Source of the DNA: Hyaloscypha bicolor E
Taxonomy: Eukaryota > Ascomycota > Leotiomycetes > Helotiales > Hyaloscyphaceae
Assembly (NCBI RefSeq): GCF_002865645.1
Contig: NW_020194555.1
Coordinates: 1,762,288 to 1,826,287 of the forward strand
Length of the DNA: 64,000 bases
Reading direction: 5' to 3'
Shown: positions 21,636-31,036 of the stretch, one piece after another
Numbering within the stretch: position 1 is the first letter of the stretch
Layout: every line of letters starts with the position of its first letter
The notes under the pieces: generated by a model
The model's database searches: none
Seen by the model: the letters and a program-made list of their open reading frames with translations, nothing else
Told to the model about the DNA's origin: nothing
Made by a program: the position numbers and the translations under genes

Positions 21636-23040
21636 ATGGCAGAAGAAGAGAGTGAGCCTTCAAGGCATGTAGCCTATTATCGACAGGCAAAGGATCTCGC
21701 ACTGGGCCAGCACCCGCTGTCGAAATATGGACCTCCCTTGTTGCTCGTATTTGATGCGCTCCTCACCAGTTTGATTATTTCGAAAGTTGCTTGTGAGTTA
21801 CTATTACTTTCTGAGAGGAGTCGTAGCTGACATGTGGGCCGCAGACACGGAAATCGATTGGAAGGCGTACATGGAGCAGGTCGAGCAGTATATGAATGGA
21901 GAACACGACTACACCAAGATCAAGGGCGGTACAGGCCCGCTGGTATATCCCGCTGCTCACGTGTATATCTACTGGATTCTTTACTATGTAACGGACAAAG
22001 GGAAAGATATTTTGCTTGCGCAGAGGATATTTGGGATTTTGTATTTGAGTACAATTGGGACCGTGATGGCGTGTTACAGAAGGGCTAAAGCACGGGACCT
22101 TTATCCCATTTTATAACTTGAAAACTGCTAATTATTCATATAGGCTCCTCTGTATATTTTCCCAATGCTAGTACTCTCGAAACGACTCCATAGCATTTTC
22201 GTTCTTCGATTATTTAACGACTGCTTCGCCGTATTCTTCCTCTGGGTGGCAATCTACTTCTTCCAAAGGCGATTCTGGACAATAGGGAGCATGGCATACA
22301 GTTGGGGGTTGGGTATCAAGATGTCACTTCTTCTGGCCCTGCCTGCCATTGGGGCCATCCTCTTCCTCGCAAGAGGTGTCGGAGGTAGCTTCAAACAAGC
22401 ATGGCTCATGATACAATTGCAGATTGTGATCGCTTTCCCATTCATGGCGAACTTAATGGGATACCTAAGCAGAGCATTTGAATTCTCGAGGCAGTTTCTT
22501 TTCAAGTGGACAGTCAATTGGCGATTTGTCGGAGAGGACGTGTTCTTGAGCAGAGAGTTTTCGGTATCTCTGCTTGTAGGACACATCAGCACCCTCATAC
22601 TCTTCGCAACAACAAGGTGGCTGCGGCCTGCCGAAAAGCCAATATCTGAGCTGCTCAGAAATGCGGTGAAGTTTGAGGAACCGGGTGGGAAGATGCAGCA
22701 TGCCATTTCTATTCGAATCTCGCCGAACTACATCTTGACGACCATCCTCACAGCCAACGCCATTGGCATTCTCTTCGCCCGTTCGCTCCACTACCAGTTC
22801 TATGCCTACATCGCACCCGCTACGCCATTCCTTCTATGGCGAAGCGGGTTGCACCCAGTCTTTCAATACGCCTTCTGGGCTGTTCAAGAATGGGCGTGGA
22901 ATGTGTATCCGAGCACCGATGCCAGCTCTATGGTTGTAGTGGGTATCCTTTTCCTCACGGTTGCGAGTGTGTGGTGGGGGACTCGGCACGATTTTGTAAA
23001 TCCGAAAGGCGAGGGCGCGGCAAGTAAGAGGTGGACTTGA
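21636..23040 (+). CDS. alg3: Alg3, Dol-P-Man:Man5GlcNAc2-PP-Dol alpha-1,3-mannosyltransferase
   Basis: Adds the first lumenal mannose (alpha-1,3) to the dolichol-linked N-glycan precursor in the ER. Exons 21636-21792, 21845-22089, 22144-23040 (432 residues). Family motifs: [31 protein letters not shown] (lumenal loop), the [14 protein letters not shown] helix, [43 protein letters not shown], plus 9-11 hydrophobic helices. Intron 2 (22090-22143) starts with GC, not GT: the exon ends AGG GCT AAA and the next begins GCT CCT CTG, joining RRAK to [17 protein letters not shown]. No GT donor nearby preserves this conserved stretch. A CTAAT branch-like motif precedes the TAG acceptor. The stop lies 29 bp from the stop of the gene on the other strand. 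Confidence 0.95.
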
Positions 23041-23069
23041 GCAGGTAGATGGTATATTGGACATCCCTT

Positions 23070-23532
23070 CTATTCTTCTTCCGAATCTGATGGGGGCATC
23101 TTGCCGGCGGTCGATTCCTCGTCGGAATCCTCGGGGTATGAAGATGCCTTGGCGAATTCCTTGGGCCTGAAGCATTGTTAGTAAATGATGCCACCCTGTG
23201 GGGAACAAACTTAGAGCGTACCAATAAGGCTCCTTCCTCCATATATGTTCGTCACGGACAACATTTATGATCTCGCCATCAATCTTATTCTGCCGCACGT
23301 CTGTTTCCCTGGTATCAATCAGGACATAGCCTCCACGTTTGATCCAGATGGTATTGCGGAAACGAGAGAGGAGCTCGACAAGAAGGAGCTTTTGGTCTGG
23401 CAGTGAGCAGGAGTACAGGCAGTTCCCTTCTGCCTTGATGACACGCGCAATGGCTTGGGTGGGTGTCAAAGACGGAGGCGGGGTAGAAGTCTCTTCGGCG
23501 GCTGCGAAAACGTTGCGCTTTGGTCGCCCCAT
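23070..23532 (-). CDS. eIF1A-domain protein (EIF1AD type)
   Basis: Two exons, 23532-23222 and 23166-23070 (135 residues). The start MGRPKRNVFAAAEE is followed by an S1/eIF1A-like OB fold: TQAIARVIKAEGNCLYSC, LLVELLSRFRNTIWIKRGGYVLID, NKIDGEIINVVRDEHIWRKEPYWP. The C-terminus is acidic (SDEESTAGKMPPSDSEEE), as in EIF1AD/obelin family members. Animal EIF1AD is linked to late maturation of the 40S subunit; the fungal role is inferred to be similar. Exon 2 encodes only the acidic tail. It converges on alg3 with 29 bp between stop codons. Confidence 0.9.
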
Positions 23533-24162
23533 ATTGGGATCGTTGAATAATGGATTGACCAGTCGCGAGTTTTGGATTGGTAAGATTGCAATTGGCTTGG
23601 GTCAGGACGTTTTTGCCCTTGAGCTTGAGCTGTTCTGCTCGTCCGTAGGTTTGGGAAAGAAAAAATTGTACTCGGAGCCGGGGCCGGAGCCGGAGAAACA
23701 TTTATACGGCGGGGTCCTCAACCCTAGGCGGAAACCGTCAAGCCAAAGACGATCTCCCATTTACTTTTACTTTCTCAGCGGCCCCTCCATCATGCACCGA
23801 GATGCTCAGCTGCACCAGCAGAAGACCTGACTCCTCATACCGTGAACTCGTATCAGGAGCGCATGTTCCTCAATGCGTACTGCCAGTGGCATACCCCGCA
23901 GACCCTGGCTCAATCGGTCCGGTCATTGATTTTCAATGAGGGTCTGACAATTAACGGCGTATGGCTAGTCTTGCCACACAGCATCCTGAGATTTTCATAA
24001 AGTCTTGACGTTTTCTTATTTAGATATGCTTCTCTCTACAACTCAACCTCTTGTGTACCGATCTTCTCTACTTCTCAATTCATACCCTGATATATAGATT
24101 CCACAAGCGCATCTAAATCTTTTCATTGACCTGGTTAGTTTTAATGTGCAGTCTGGTTCAAG
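23533..24162. other. region without an intact gene
   Basis: Contains the 5' side of the eIF1A-domain gene. A stretch at about 23,775-24,000 (plus strand) is open without an upstream ATG and reads AEDLTPHTVNSYQERMF and LNAYCQWHTPQTLAQSVRS before a stop. It looks protein-like and may be an exon or a relic, but I cannot assign it. Confidence 0.35.
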
Positions 24163-24431
24163 ATGACTTCTTACGCTTTTGGAGCCCCCATTGTCGTCGA
24201 GTCGTCTGACAATTCCCAAGAAAAATAAATTGTACTTCCGCCAAAGGCTCCTGCTCACACATACTCTGCTCAGGATCCCATCGAGCTTGCAGATTTCAAT
24301 GGAAACCACAATGGGCCTTCTGCATCGGGACATGCCACGCCGTCGGGGGCACAAACTACTTTCACAAGCTCAAGTCCCAGATGCAGCTGAGACAGGTGAC
24401 CCGGTTAACGCAGGACATTGAGGAGAAATAA
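24163..24431 (+). pseudogene. short gene relic with frame breaks
   Basis: From the ATG at 24163 the first frame reads MTSYAFGAPIVVESSDNSQE and stops after about 21 codons at an A-rich spot. A neighbouring frame then reads IVLPPKAPAHTYSAQD, IELADFNGNHNGPSASGHAT; the third frame closes with TNYFHKLKSQMQLRQVTRL and a stop at 24429-24431. All three pieces have coding character and follow one another, as expected of a small gene broken by two single-base indels. The family is unknown. An unusual splice pattern is the alternative. Confidence 0.3.
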
Positions 24432-24548
24432 GAAAGCTCCTGGCTGAAAGGTGACTCTTTCAAACTATACTAGCACTCTATGCCCCCTGGTATCATGCAA
24501 AACACCCAGATATGCAATGACAAAAATGTAATGCTGCGCACAATGCAA

Positions 24549-26517
24549 TCATACCTTTTCCTTTGCCGCCTCATTGGCGGACTGCCCAGTCATCTCGCCA
24601 TCAGTACCGCTCTCACTCGAGGCTGCCCTCTCTTCAGCCCTCTTCTTCTCTTCCGCGTACTTCTCCATCCTAACCCTTCTGTCCTCCCTCCAGATCGGTC
24701 CCCACTTGAGCTCAACAAGCAACATAGGCATCGCAGCAATGCACACAAGCGCGAGAAATGTGAAGCACCACCCTCTTCCCATGTTATCTATCATAATGTT
24801 AATGATACCCGTTCCAGCGGCGCCCATAAAACATCGAACCAAGTTATTTGCTGCCGTTGCGGTGGAAGGGCTTTGGGGGTACAGATCTACCACCAAAGTA
24901 CTCAGTATGTTGAATGCGCCGTTGACACACAATCCAATGAAGAATTGAAGAACGAGTGGTACCGCAAGATTCGCGTTCTTCTCAAGGACCCATCCATAGC
25001 ATAAGACACAGGCAAGACCGAAGCCTAGCAACGGCCATATGATTTCCAATCGTGCCCGTTCAATAGGAAAGTGCCTGAGATCATTTCCGTGCTTCCGGTC
25101 GATTGTAAATCCAATCTGTTTAGCAACTCGCCGGAAATTATGATCCAGCATCTTTCCATTGATGAAGCTTGCAAGAGCACAGCCGCACCCAAATGGCAGG
25201 TAGCAGAGTCCGATTTGAAGGTCGTTGAAATGGTAGATATCCTGGAATAGTTTTGGGAGGGATGCCATGATGTCGTAGAAAGCGGTATATATCAAAGCAT
25301 TGTAAATGAGAACAACCGCCATGTCTTTCTCCATGGCGATATGAATAGTCTTGAGCGGGTTCGGCCATCGTAACTTCCTCGTTCGAGCCAGTTCTGCCTG
25401 GGCAAGGCGACGACCTTCAGCAGTATGGGATCTCGACAGCCCGTTCCCAGATGTCTCCTGCTTATGCAGCTGAAGCCACTCGAGAACGGTCATGTTCCAA
25501 CCTTGTGGCGGCACTGAACCATTTCCAACCACATTGCGGCCAGTTTCAGGAACGGTGAGAGCAAAGGAAACCAGGAAACACCCCGCAATGATGACCAGAA
25601 ACCAAAAGATAGACCGCCAGCCCAGAAATTGGGCAAGGATTCCACCAATTACAGGTCCCAGCGCTGGGCCCATCATTGTCCCTGCCCCAACCATGCCCAT
25701 ATAACTGCCTCGTTCCGAGCTAGTAGAAATATCTGCAACAACACCAAAACCCAAAGCAATTGCTCCACTACTTCCTGTACTTTGCATACATCGAAGAACG
25801 AAAAGGGCAGCATAACTGTTCTGCAGCGCCAAGCCAATGTTTGCGCCTAGATATATTGTAAAAGCGATTATGTATGCCGGCCGCCTCCCAGCCATATCAG
25901 CCAAATCGCCGAAAACTGTGGGCGCGAGCCCTTGGAAGACCATATAAGACGTAAGAGTCAAGTTGATCAGCGTAGTTGACACGTTTAAGTCGACTTCGAG
26001 GGGATTCAACGCCGGGAAGTATATGTTCGCTGAAGTTGGAGAGATGAAAGCGGCCCAGGTAACCTAGCGAATCTAGGAGTTAGCATTGTTTTACAATGAA
26101 ATAATTCGGGAGTTGAAAAGATGATTGACAAAGCTGGATGAATTCCAGTAGTGACATTGTCTCAAAAGGCTAGATAGCCGCACCCTTTTACCCGAGAGCC
26201 TTGCTCTAAAGATCTGTCTCGAGAGTAAGAGCACCTAGCAAAGCCATCTGGAAGAGGAAAATAGAGCTAACCATCACGACAATGAACCGCTTCTGCGCTG
26301 TACTGAAAGCTGAATATACAGGCCCAGTCGAGACCACAGCCAACTGTTCCAAGTCTCGAGCGTCATCATGGGCAGCTTCAGTCTCTTCGGAGTGGGAGGA
26401 GCAGGTCTGAGATATTCCATGCGCAGGTGCAATGGCTGGTTCGAGGACGGCACCCTGTATACTTGCACCAACTTCCTCTGCTTTCTCTGCGTCCCCTGAA
26501 GAATTATCTGAAGCCAT
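24549..26517 (-). CDS. MFS multidrug transporter, DHA1 (QDR-like)
   Basis: Two exons, 26517-26272 and 26063-24549 (586 residues). The long hydrophilic N-terminus ends in VYSAFSTAQKRFIVVMV; exon 2 continues TWAAFISPTSANIYFPALNP, the typical first helix of 12-TM DHA1 proton antiporters. Motif A is DLADMAGRRPAYI; motif C is GMVGAGTMMGPALGPVIGG in helix 5; helix 4 has LRCMQSTGSSGAIALGFGV. A cytoplasmic loop of about 70 residues separates the halves, and the C-terminal tail is rich in Arg, Glu and Lys. Yeast relatives such as Qdr1-3 export quinidine, barban and polyamines; the substrate here is unknown. The intron donor is GTTAGC. The start ATG is the first in frame. Confidence 0.93.
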
Positions 26518-27113
26518 GACAGAAATGACAGTAAAGCATAGTATAAGGCTGAGAGACGAGAGACTAGAGAGGAGGAGGAGAGAGGGGAAGTAAAGAGATG
26601 GCCGAAGTAGAGGCTACATCCAAGAAGGGAGAAAGCTATGGAAGGAGAAATCTTCAATATATATCCACCTGAGGGGTCCAAAGTTTTATTAGTGGCGGTG
26701 ATCCACACCTATTTGCATACTGGAGCAAAACGTCCCAGTGAGCAGGTTCTGGCGCAGCAGAAAGATACCACTGCCAGTGGACTCTTAGAGATGGAGATCC
26801 GATCAAGCTCCGACAAGCAATCCGCCCCACGGCACGCTATCCGAGAGCGAGCGTGGCGCATCATGCAATGAGGGGCGGCCGCGGGCGGCGTTGCGCCATG
26901 TCTTTCTTGGAGCATGTCTCCAGTGCTGTAAGGATCTGAGAAGGAGAAACTGGGCAGTATAGGGGGAGTGGTAGATGCAATTGGAAAGTTGTGAGCTGAA
27001 GAAAGGAGAGGAAGAGAGTTGCAGGAAGCGACGATGTTTTGCAGGGGGGCTTTTACAGTAAGCGTTGAAGCGTCGAAGCGTCGACAGGGTTCCCAGAGTG
27101 AGTGCAGCGGGTA
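26518..27113. other. promoter-side intergenic region of the MFS gene
   Basis: About 600 bp upstream of the MFS exporter with no convincing gene; frames on both strands overlap and have no protein character. A purine-rich stretch lies at 26,930-27,030. It ends at the TA that flanks the first MITE copy. Confidence 0.45.
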
Positions 27114-27321
27114 GGGATGCGTAAAAAACGGTTTTTATATGTTCACGTGACAGTAGAGCGTGACTTGCTAGCCTAATTTGGTGTTTCATTGTTTTTATCC
27201 TAATTAATTATATACACGTGATTGCCATCCAAATAAAAAAAACCAACGGAAATTATAAAAAAATCTTTTTTTATTTCGAGAAAAATATAAAACAGCGTGT
27301 TTTTTTATATTTCCGCATCCC
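27114..27321 (+). mobile_element. MITE copy 1 (TA-flanked, Tc1/mariner-type termini)
   Basis: 208 bp bounded by TA on both sides. It starts GGGATGCGTAAAAAACGG and ends ATATTTCCGCATCCC, giving inverted termini GGGATGCG(T/G)A. It is AT-rich with no coding capacity. A second, inverted and longer copy lies at 29014-29286. Shared internal blocks include TAGAGCGTGACTTGCTAGC, AATTTGGTGTTT, ATATACACGTG and CGGAAATTATAAAAAA. Confidence 0.85.
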
Positions 27322-27570
27322 TAGCAGGAGTAGCGGGCAAGGATGAGCGGGAAGATCCGACGAAAGCGAAGGCGAAGAAGGCTGGAAACCAGTGAACTGT
27401 CAAGAATATCACCACCGCCACCACCACCACCTCGAGAGCATTCGACACGCCGAATTGGGTTGACTCTTTCAGCCCACAAGTAAACAAACTTTCCTTGTTT
27501 CCAACACTTCACCTTCAAGATCTCCCACACATCGCGATCCCCAGTCCGGCCCCCTTCCTCCGACACAGCC

Positions 27571-28715
27571 ATGACCGACCTCACGCCAATCCTGAATGAG
27601 CTCCTCAAGAGCCACGATGCACCAGCAACGATCGATCCGTCTCTAGCCCTGCAGAACATCGATGAATTCCTGAAGGAAGCTTATCGGATAGTAAGCACAT
27701 ATTCGAATACTTGAATCACGCGCTCCCTTCTAACCCAATCACCAGAACGCACACATAGCTTCCTTAAACTCATACCTGAAAAGCATAAGGCAGGCCTATC
27801 TTTCAACGGCCCCCCCACCAAGGCGAACCGGCATCTCCTCGAAAGATAAGCAGTCGAAGCATTTAACAGATCGTCAGAAAGAGGAGGTTGATGCCGAGGC
27901 GAAGCAATTAATTCGCCAGCTCGAGGCTAGTATTCGCAATTTAGCAGATGCGGAACTGCTCTCCCAGCAGACCGAAACCACGCTCATTCGAAAGAAATAT
28001 GCACGGTTAGGCCTTGGGGCTCTGGGATCATGGGCTGCTGGTGGAGCAGGCCAGCCGAAATCACACGATCAGGAATTAGATGAAGCCAAGGCCAATGCCA
28101 TCAAAACGCATCGGGAGGCCGTTATTTGGTATCTCAGTCAGAAGATACAACAATGTTCATTGTTTCAGGCCGTGATGATGGAGAAGAGGTTACGCCGCGA
28201 GATGGAGAAGAACAAGAGTGCGCTCGCAAAGTCGCGAGCGCCTATGCCAGAGTTAGGAGGCTTCGACAATGCCCCCCTGCCTCCGACGAAGTCCAGCGCA
28301 TCTGTGCATTTGGAAGCGCAGCAACTAGATCCGGAGCAGGAGCTGAGCCCTGAGCAGATACAGATGTTTGAGAAGGAGAACCAGGATATGCTGAAGCACT
28401 ACGAGAGCACACTGGACCAAGTCAGGTATGCCGGTCAGCTCCTGCGATTAGAGTAGTGCTGATCAATTTTGCAGAACGGCTGAGAAGTCGTTGGTAGAGA
28501 TATCGGAGTTGCAAACACAGCTCGTTAGCAACTTGGCAACGCAGTCCGCACACATCGACCAGCTCGTGGCCGATTCCTTCTTTACAGCAGAGAACGTTGG
28601 GGGCGGCAATAAGGAGTTGAAGAAGGCAACGGAGCGGAAAAGTACAGCGAAATATGTGTTCTATGCATCCTGCGGACTGAGCCTCCTCTTGGTCGTCTGG
28701 GACTTGGTTATCTGA
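27571..28715 (+). CDS. ufe1: ER t-SNARE Ufe1 / syntaxin-18
   Basis: Target SNARE of the ER for retrograde COPI vesicles. Exons 27571-27690, 27746-28425, 28475-28715 (346 residues, the same length as yeast Ufe1). The N-terminal syntaxin-18 domain has DLTPILNELLKSH and RINAHIASLNSYLKSIRQAY. A helical middle region follows. The C-terminal SNARE motif runs from about ENQDMLKHYESTLDQVRTAE through LVSNLATQSAHIDQLV, and a tail anchor (YVFYASCGLSLLLVVWDLVI) ends the protein right at the membrane helix. The last intron splits an Arg codon inside the SNARE motif. The gene sits between two inverted MITE copies about 250 bp upstream and 300 bp downstream. Confidence 0.9.
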
Positions 28716-29013
28716 AGCCACAAATTCTATAAGAGCCGGTCCTTCTTGAACCCGAGACGGATATTCTGAGCAACCTGACGCTGACATGTGACGGCGGCTG
28801 AAGTGATACATGCGATGATGCAAGAATGCAGGCACGGAAGCCACACGAATGTGTCTGCCCTGGTTTCCGCCGACCGCCTCTTGTTCGGCACATGCTTCGA
28901 ACGTCGAAACTGTATACCATGTGCTCAGCACAGCACCGCAAGCAAAGTAGGTAGCGATGATCTCACTGGGCCCATCCCCGTCCCCTTGCTCGTGCTCGTG
29001 CTCCCTCCAATTA

Positions 29014-29286
29014 AGGATGCGGTAATATAAAACACACGGCTGGTTTATATTTTTCTCGCCATAAAAACCCTGTTTTTTATAATTTCCGATCGTTTTTATT
29101 TGTATGGCAAACACGTGTATATATTTAATTAGGAAGAAGGTGGAGAACATTGAAAACACCAAATTACGCTAGCAAGTCACGCTCTACTATCACGTGGAAA
29201 TATAAAAATCCCGTTTTATATATATAAAACCAATAAAATATGATACAACCCTACTTTTTATACACAAACCATTTTTTACGCATCCC
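29014..29286 (-). mobile_element. MITE copy 2, inverted and longer
   Basis: 273 bp bounded by TA on both sides. On the minus strand it starts GGGATGCGTAAAAAATGG and ends with CCGCATCCT, matching copy 1 at both ends. It shares the internal blocks of copy 1 but carries about 60 extra bases near its left end (minus-strand sense), containing TATATATATAAAAC. It lies downstream of ufe1 and upstream of the aspartate aminotransferase. Confidence 0.85.
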
Positions 29287-29476
29287 TACTCCAAGTGCCG
29301 TTCACAGGATCGGGGGACCTCGGTTCTGGGCGCAGCAAGCCCGCCAGCCCGACGTGAATCAAGTGATAAAGCCGGCAGAATCACCCCAGAAGCCACTGTT
29401 TGCCCCAGAGCGCAGCGCGGACTCGACCCACTTTAAATCCACACCAAAATCCTCCGTTCCTACCCCACGATAAATA

Positions 29477-30894
29477 ATGAGTCCCCGTCTATCAAATCTC
29501 TCACCTCCATCCTCACCCTCACCCTCATCCTCCCTCTCCCGTCCTACCGCAACTTCGCCCTCTTTAAGACTGCAGAGCATCACCGGCCATATGTCTCAAT
29601 CAACATCCACCAGCTTCTCCGCCGAGGCGGTGCCCCAAGCTCCAGAGGATCCCCTCTTCGGACTGATGGCAGCTTACAGAGCCGACTCCTTCGACAAGAA
29701 AGTAGATCTGGGAATTGGCGCCTACAGAGACAACGACGCCAAACCCTGGATCCTACCTGTCGTCAAGAAGGTCACTCATCCTGTGCAGTTATTTAAATCA
29801 ATGCTAACCCAGAGCTTCAGGCAGAGGAGATCCTCCGCCGGGACCCCGCCTTGAACCACGAATACCTCCCCATTGCCGGCCTCAGCACCTTCACATCCGC
29901 CGCTGCAAAGCTGATTCTGGGCGCTGATTCTCCAGCCATTGCTGAGAAGCGCACATGCTCCATCCAAACCATCTCTGGGACTGGAGCAGTGCATTTGGGT
30001 GCTCTCTTCCTCGCCAAATTCTACCCCGGCCATCCCAAGGTCTACTTCAGCAACCCAACCTGGGCCAACCACAACCAGATTTTCTCCAATGTGTCTGTTC
30101 CCATCGGTACCTACCCTTACTTCTCGAACTCCACAAAGGGTCTTGATTTTGCTGGAATGAAGAATGCGATCTCCGAAGCTCCTGATCACAGCATCATCCT
30201 TCTTCATGCCTGCGCACATAATCCGACTGGTGTCGACCCGACCCAAGAACAATGGAAGGAACTAGCGGCTCTTCTGAAACAAAAATCACACTTTCCCTTC
30301 TTCGACTGTGCATACCAAGGTTTTGCATCTGGTGATCTTGCGAAGGACGCCTGGGCTGTGCGGTACTTTATCGAGCAAGGATTTGAGCTCTGCATTGCTC
30401 AATCTTTCGCTAAGAACTTCGGCCTCTATGGTGAACGAGCTGGCTGCTTCCACTTTGTGACGGGCTCAGGTTCGGATGCCCAGAAGACGATTGGCAGAAT
30501 TGCCTCACAACTCGCTATTCTCCAGCGATCCGAGATCTCGAATCCGCCGGCGTATGGTGCGAGAATTGCAGGACTTATACTGAATGATGAAACTCTGTTC
30601 AAAGAATGGGAGGAGGATTTAAGAACCATGGCAGGGAGAATTATTGCCATGCGAAAGGCGTTGAGGGCAAAGTTAGAAGAGATGGGAACACCAGGCACCT
30701 GGAACCACATCACCGATCAAATAGGCATGTTCTCGTTCACAGGCCTGTCAGAGAAGCAGGTCCTGGAGCTGAGAAATGTTGCTCACGTCTATATGACGAA
30801 GAATGGACGTATTAGCATGGCTGGCTTGAATACCCATAATGTTGACTACTTCGCCAAGGCTGTGGACAAGGTTGTTAGAGAGACGCAGGGTTGA
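29477..30894 (+). CDS. aspartate aminotransferase
   Basis: PLP enzyme that interconverts aspartate and 2-oxoglutarate with oxaloacetate and glutamate. Exons 29477-29770 and 29821-30894. The ATG at 29477 gives 455 residues, with a Ser/Pro-rich N-terminal extension holding a few Arg; the in-frame ATG at 29591 gives 417. Motifs: DLGIGAYRDNDAKPWILPVV, NHEYLPIAGLSTFTSAAAKL, CAHNPTGVDPTQEQW, FFDCAYQGFASGD and the PLP lysine in AQSFAKNFGLYGERAG. This lysine is residue 258 counted from the second ATG, the classical number in the cytosolic pig enzyme. The intron donor is GTCACT, unusual after +2. The protein could be cytosolic (short), mitochondrial (long) or both. Confidence 0.95.
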
Positions 30895-31036
30895 TCATTT
30901 GATTGATGCTGCATTTCTGAGATTTGGAGTTGGGGGCGGTTTGTCATCAGATGGAAATTGTGTTGGCATAGAGAAAATCATTTCCTCTGCGCCCTGGGTA
31001 ACATAGATGCATGGGAACAGTCTCTCCTCAATGGAT

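Noticed and set aside
22160..23040. Treating alg3 as two genes because the middle exon runs into a frame stop after 22089
   Set aside because: The GC-AG intron joins both parts into one complete ALG3 with continuous conserved motifs.
26803..27189. A 128-codon minus-strand frame near the MFS promoter
   Set aside because: It runs into the MITE and has no family features; chance frame.
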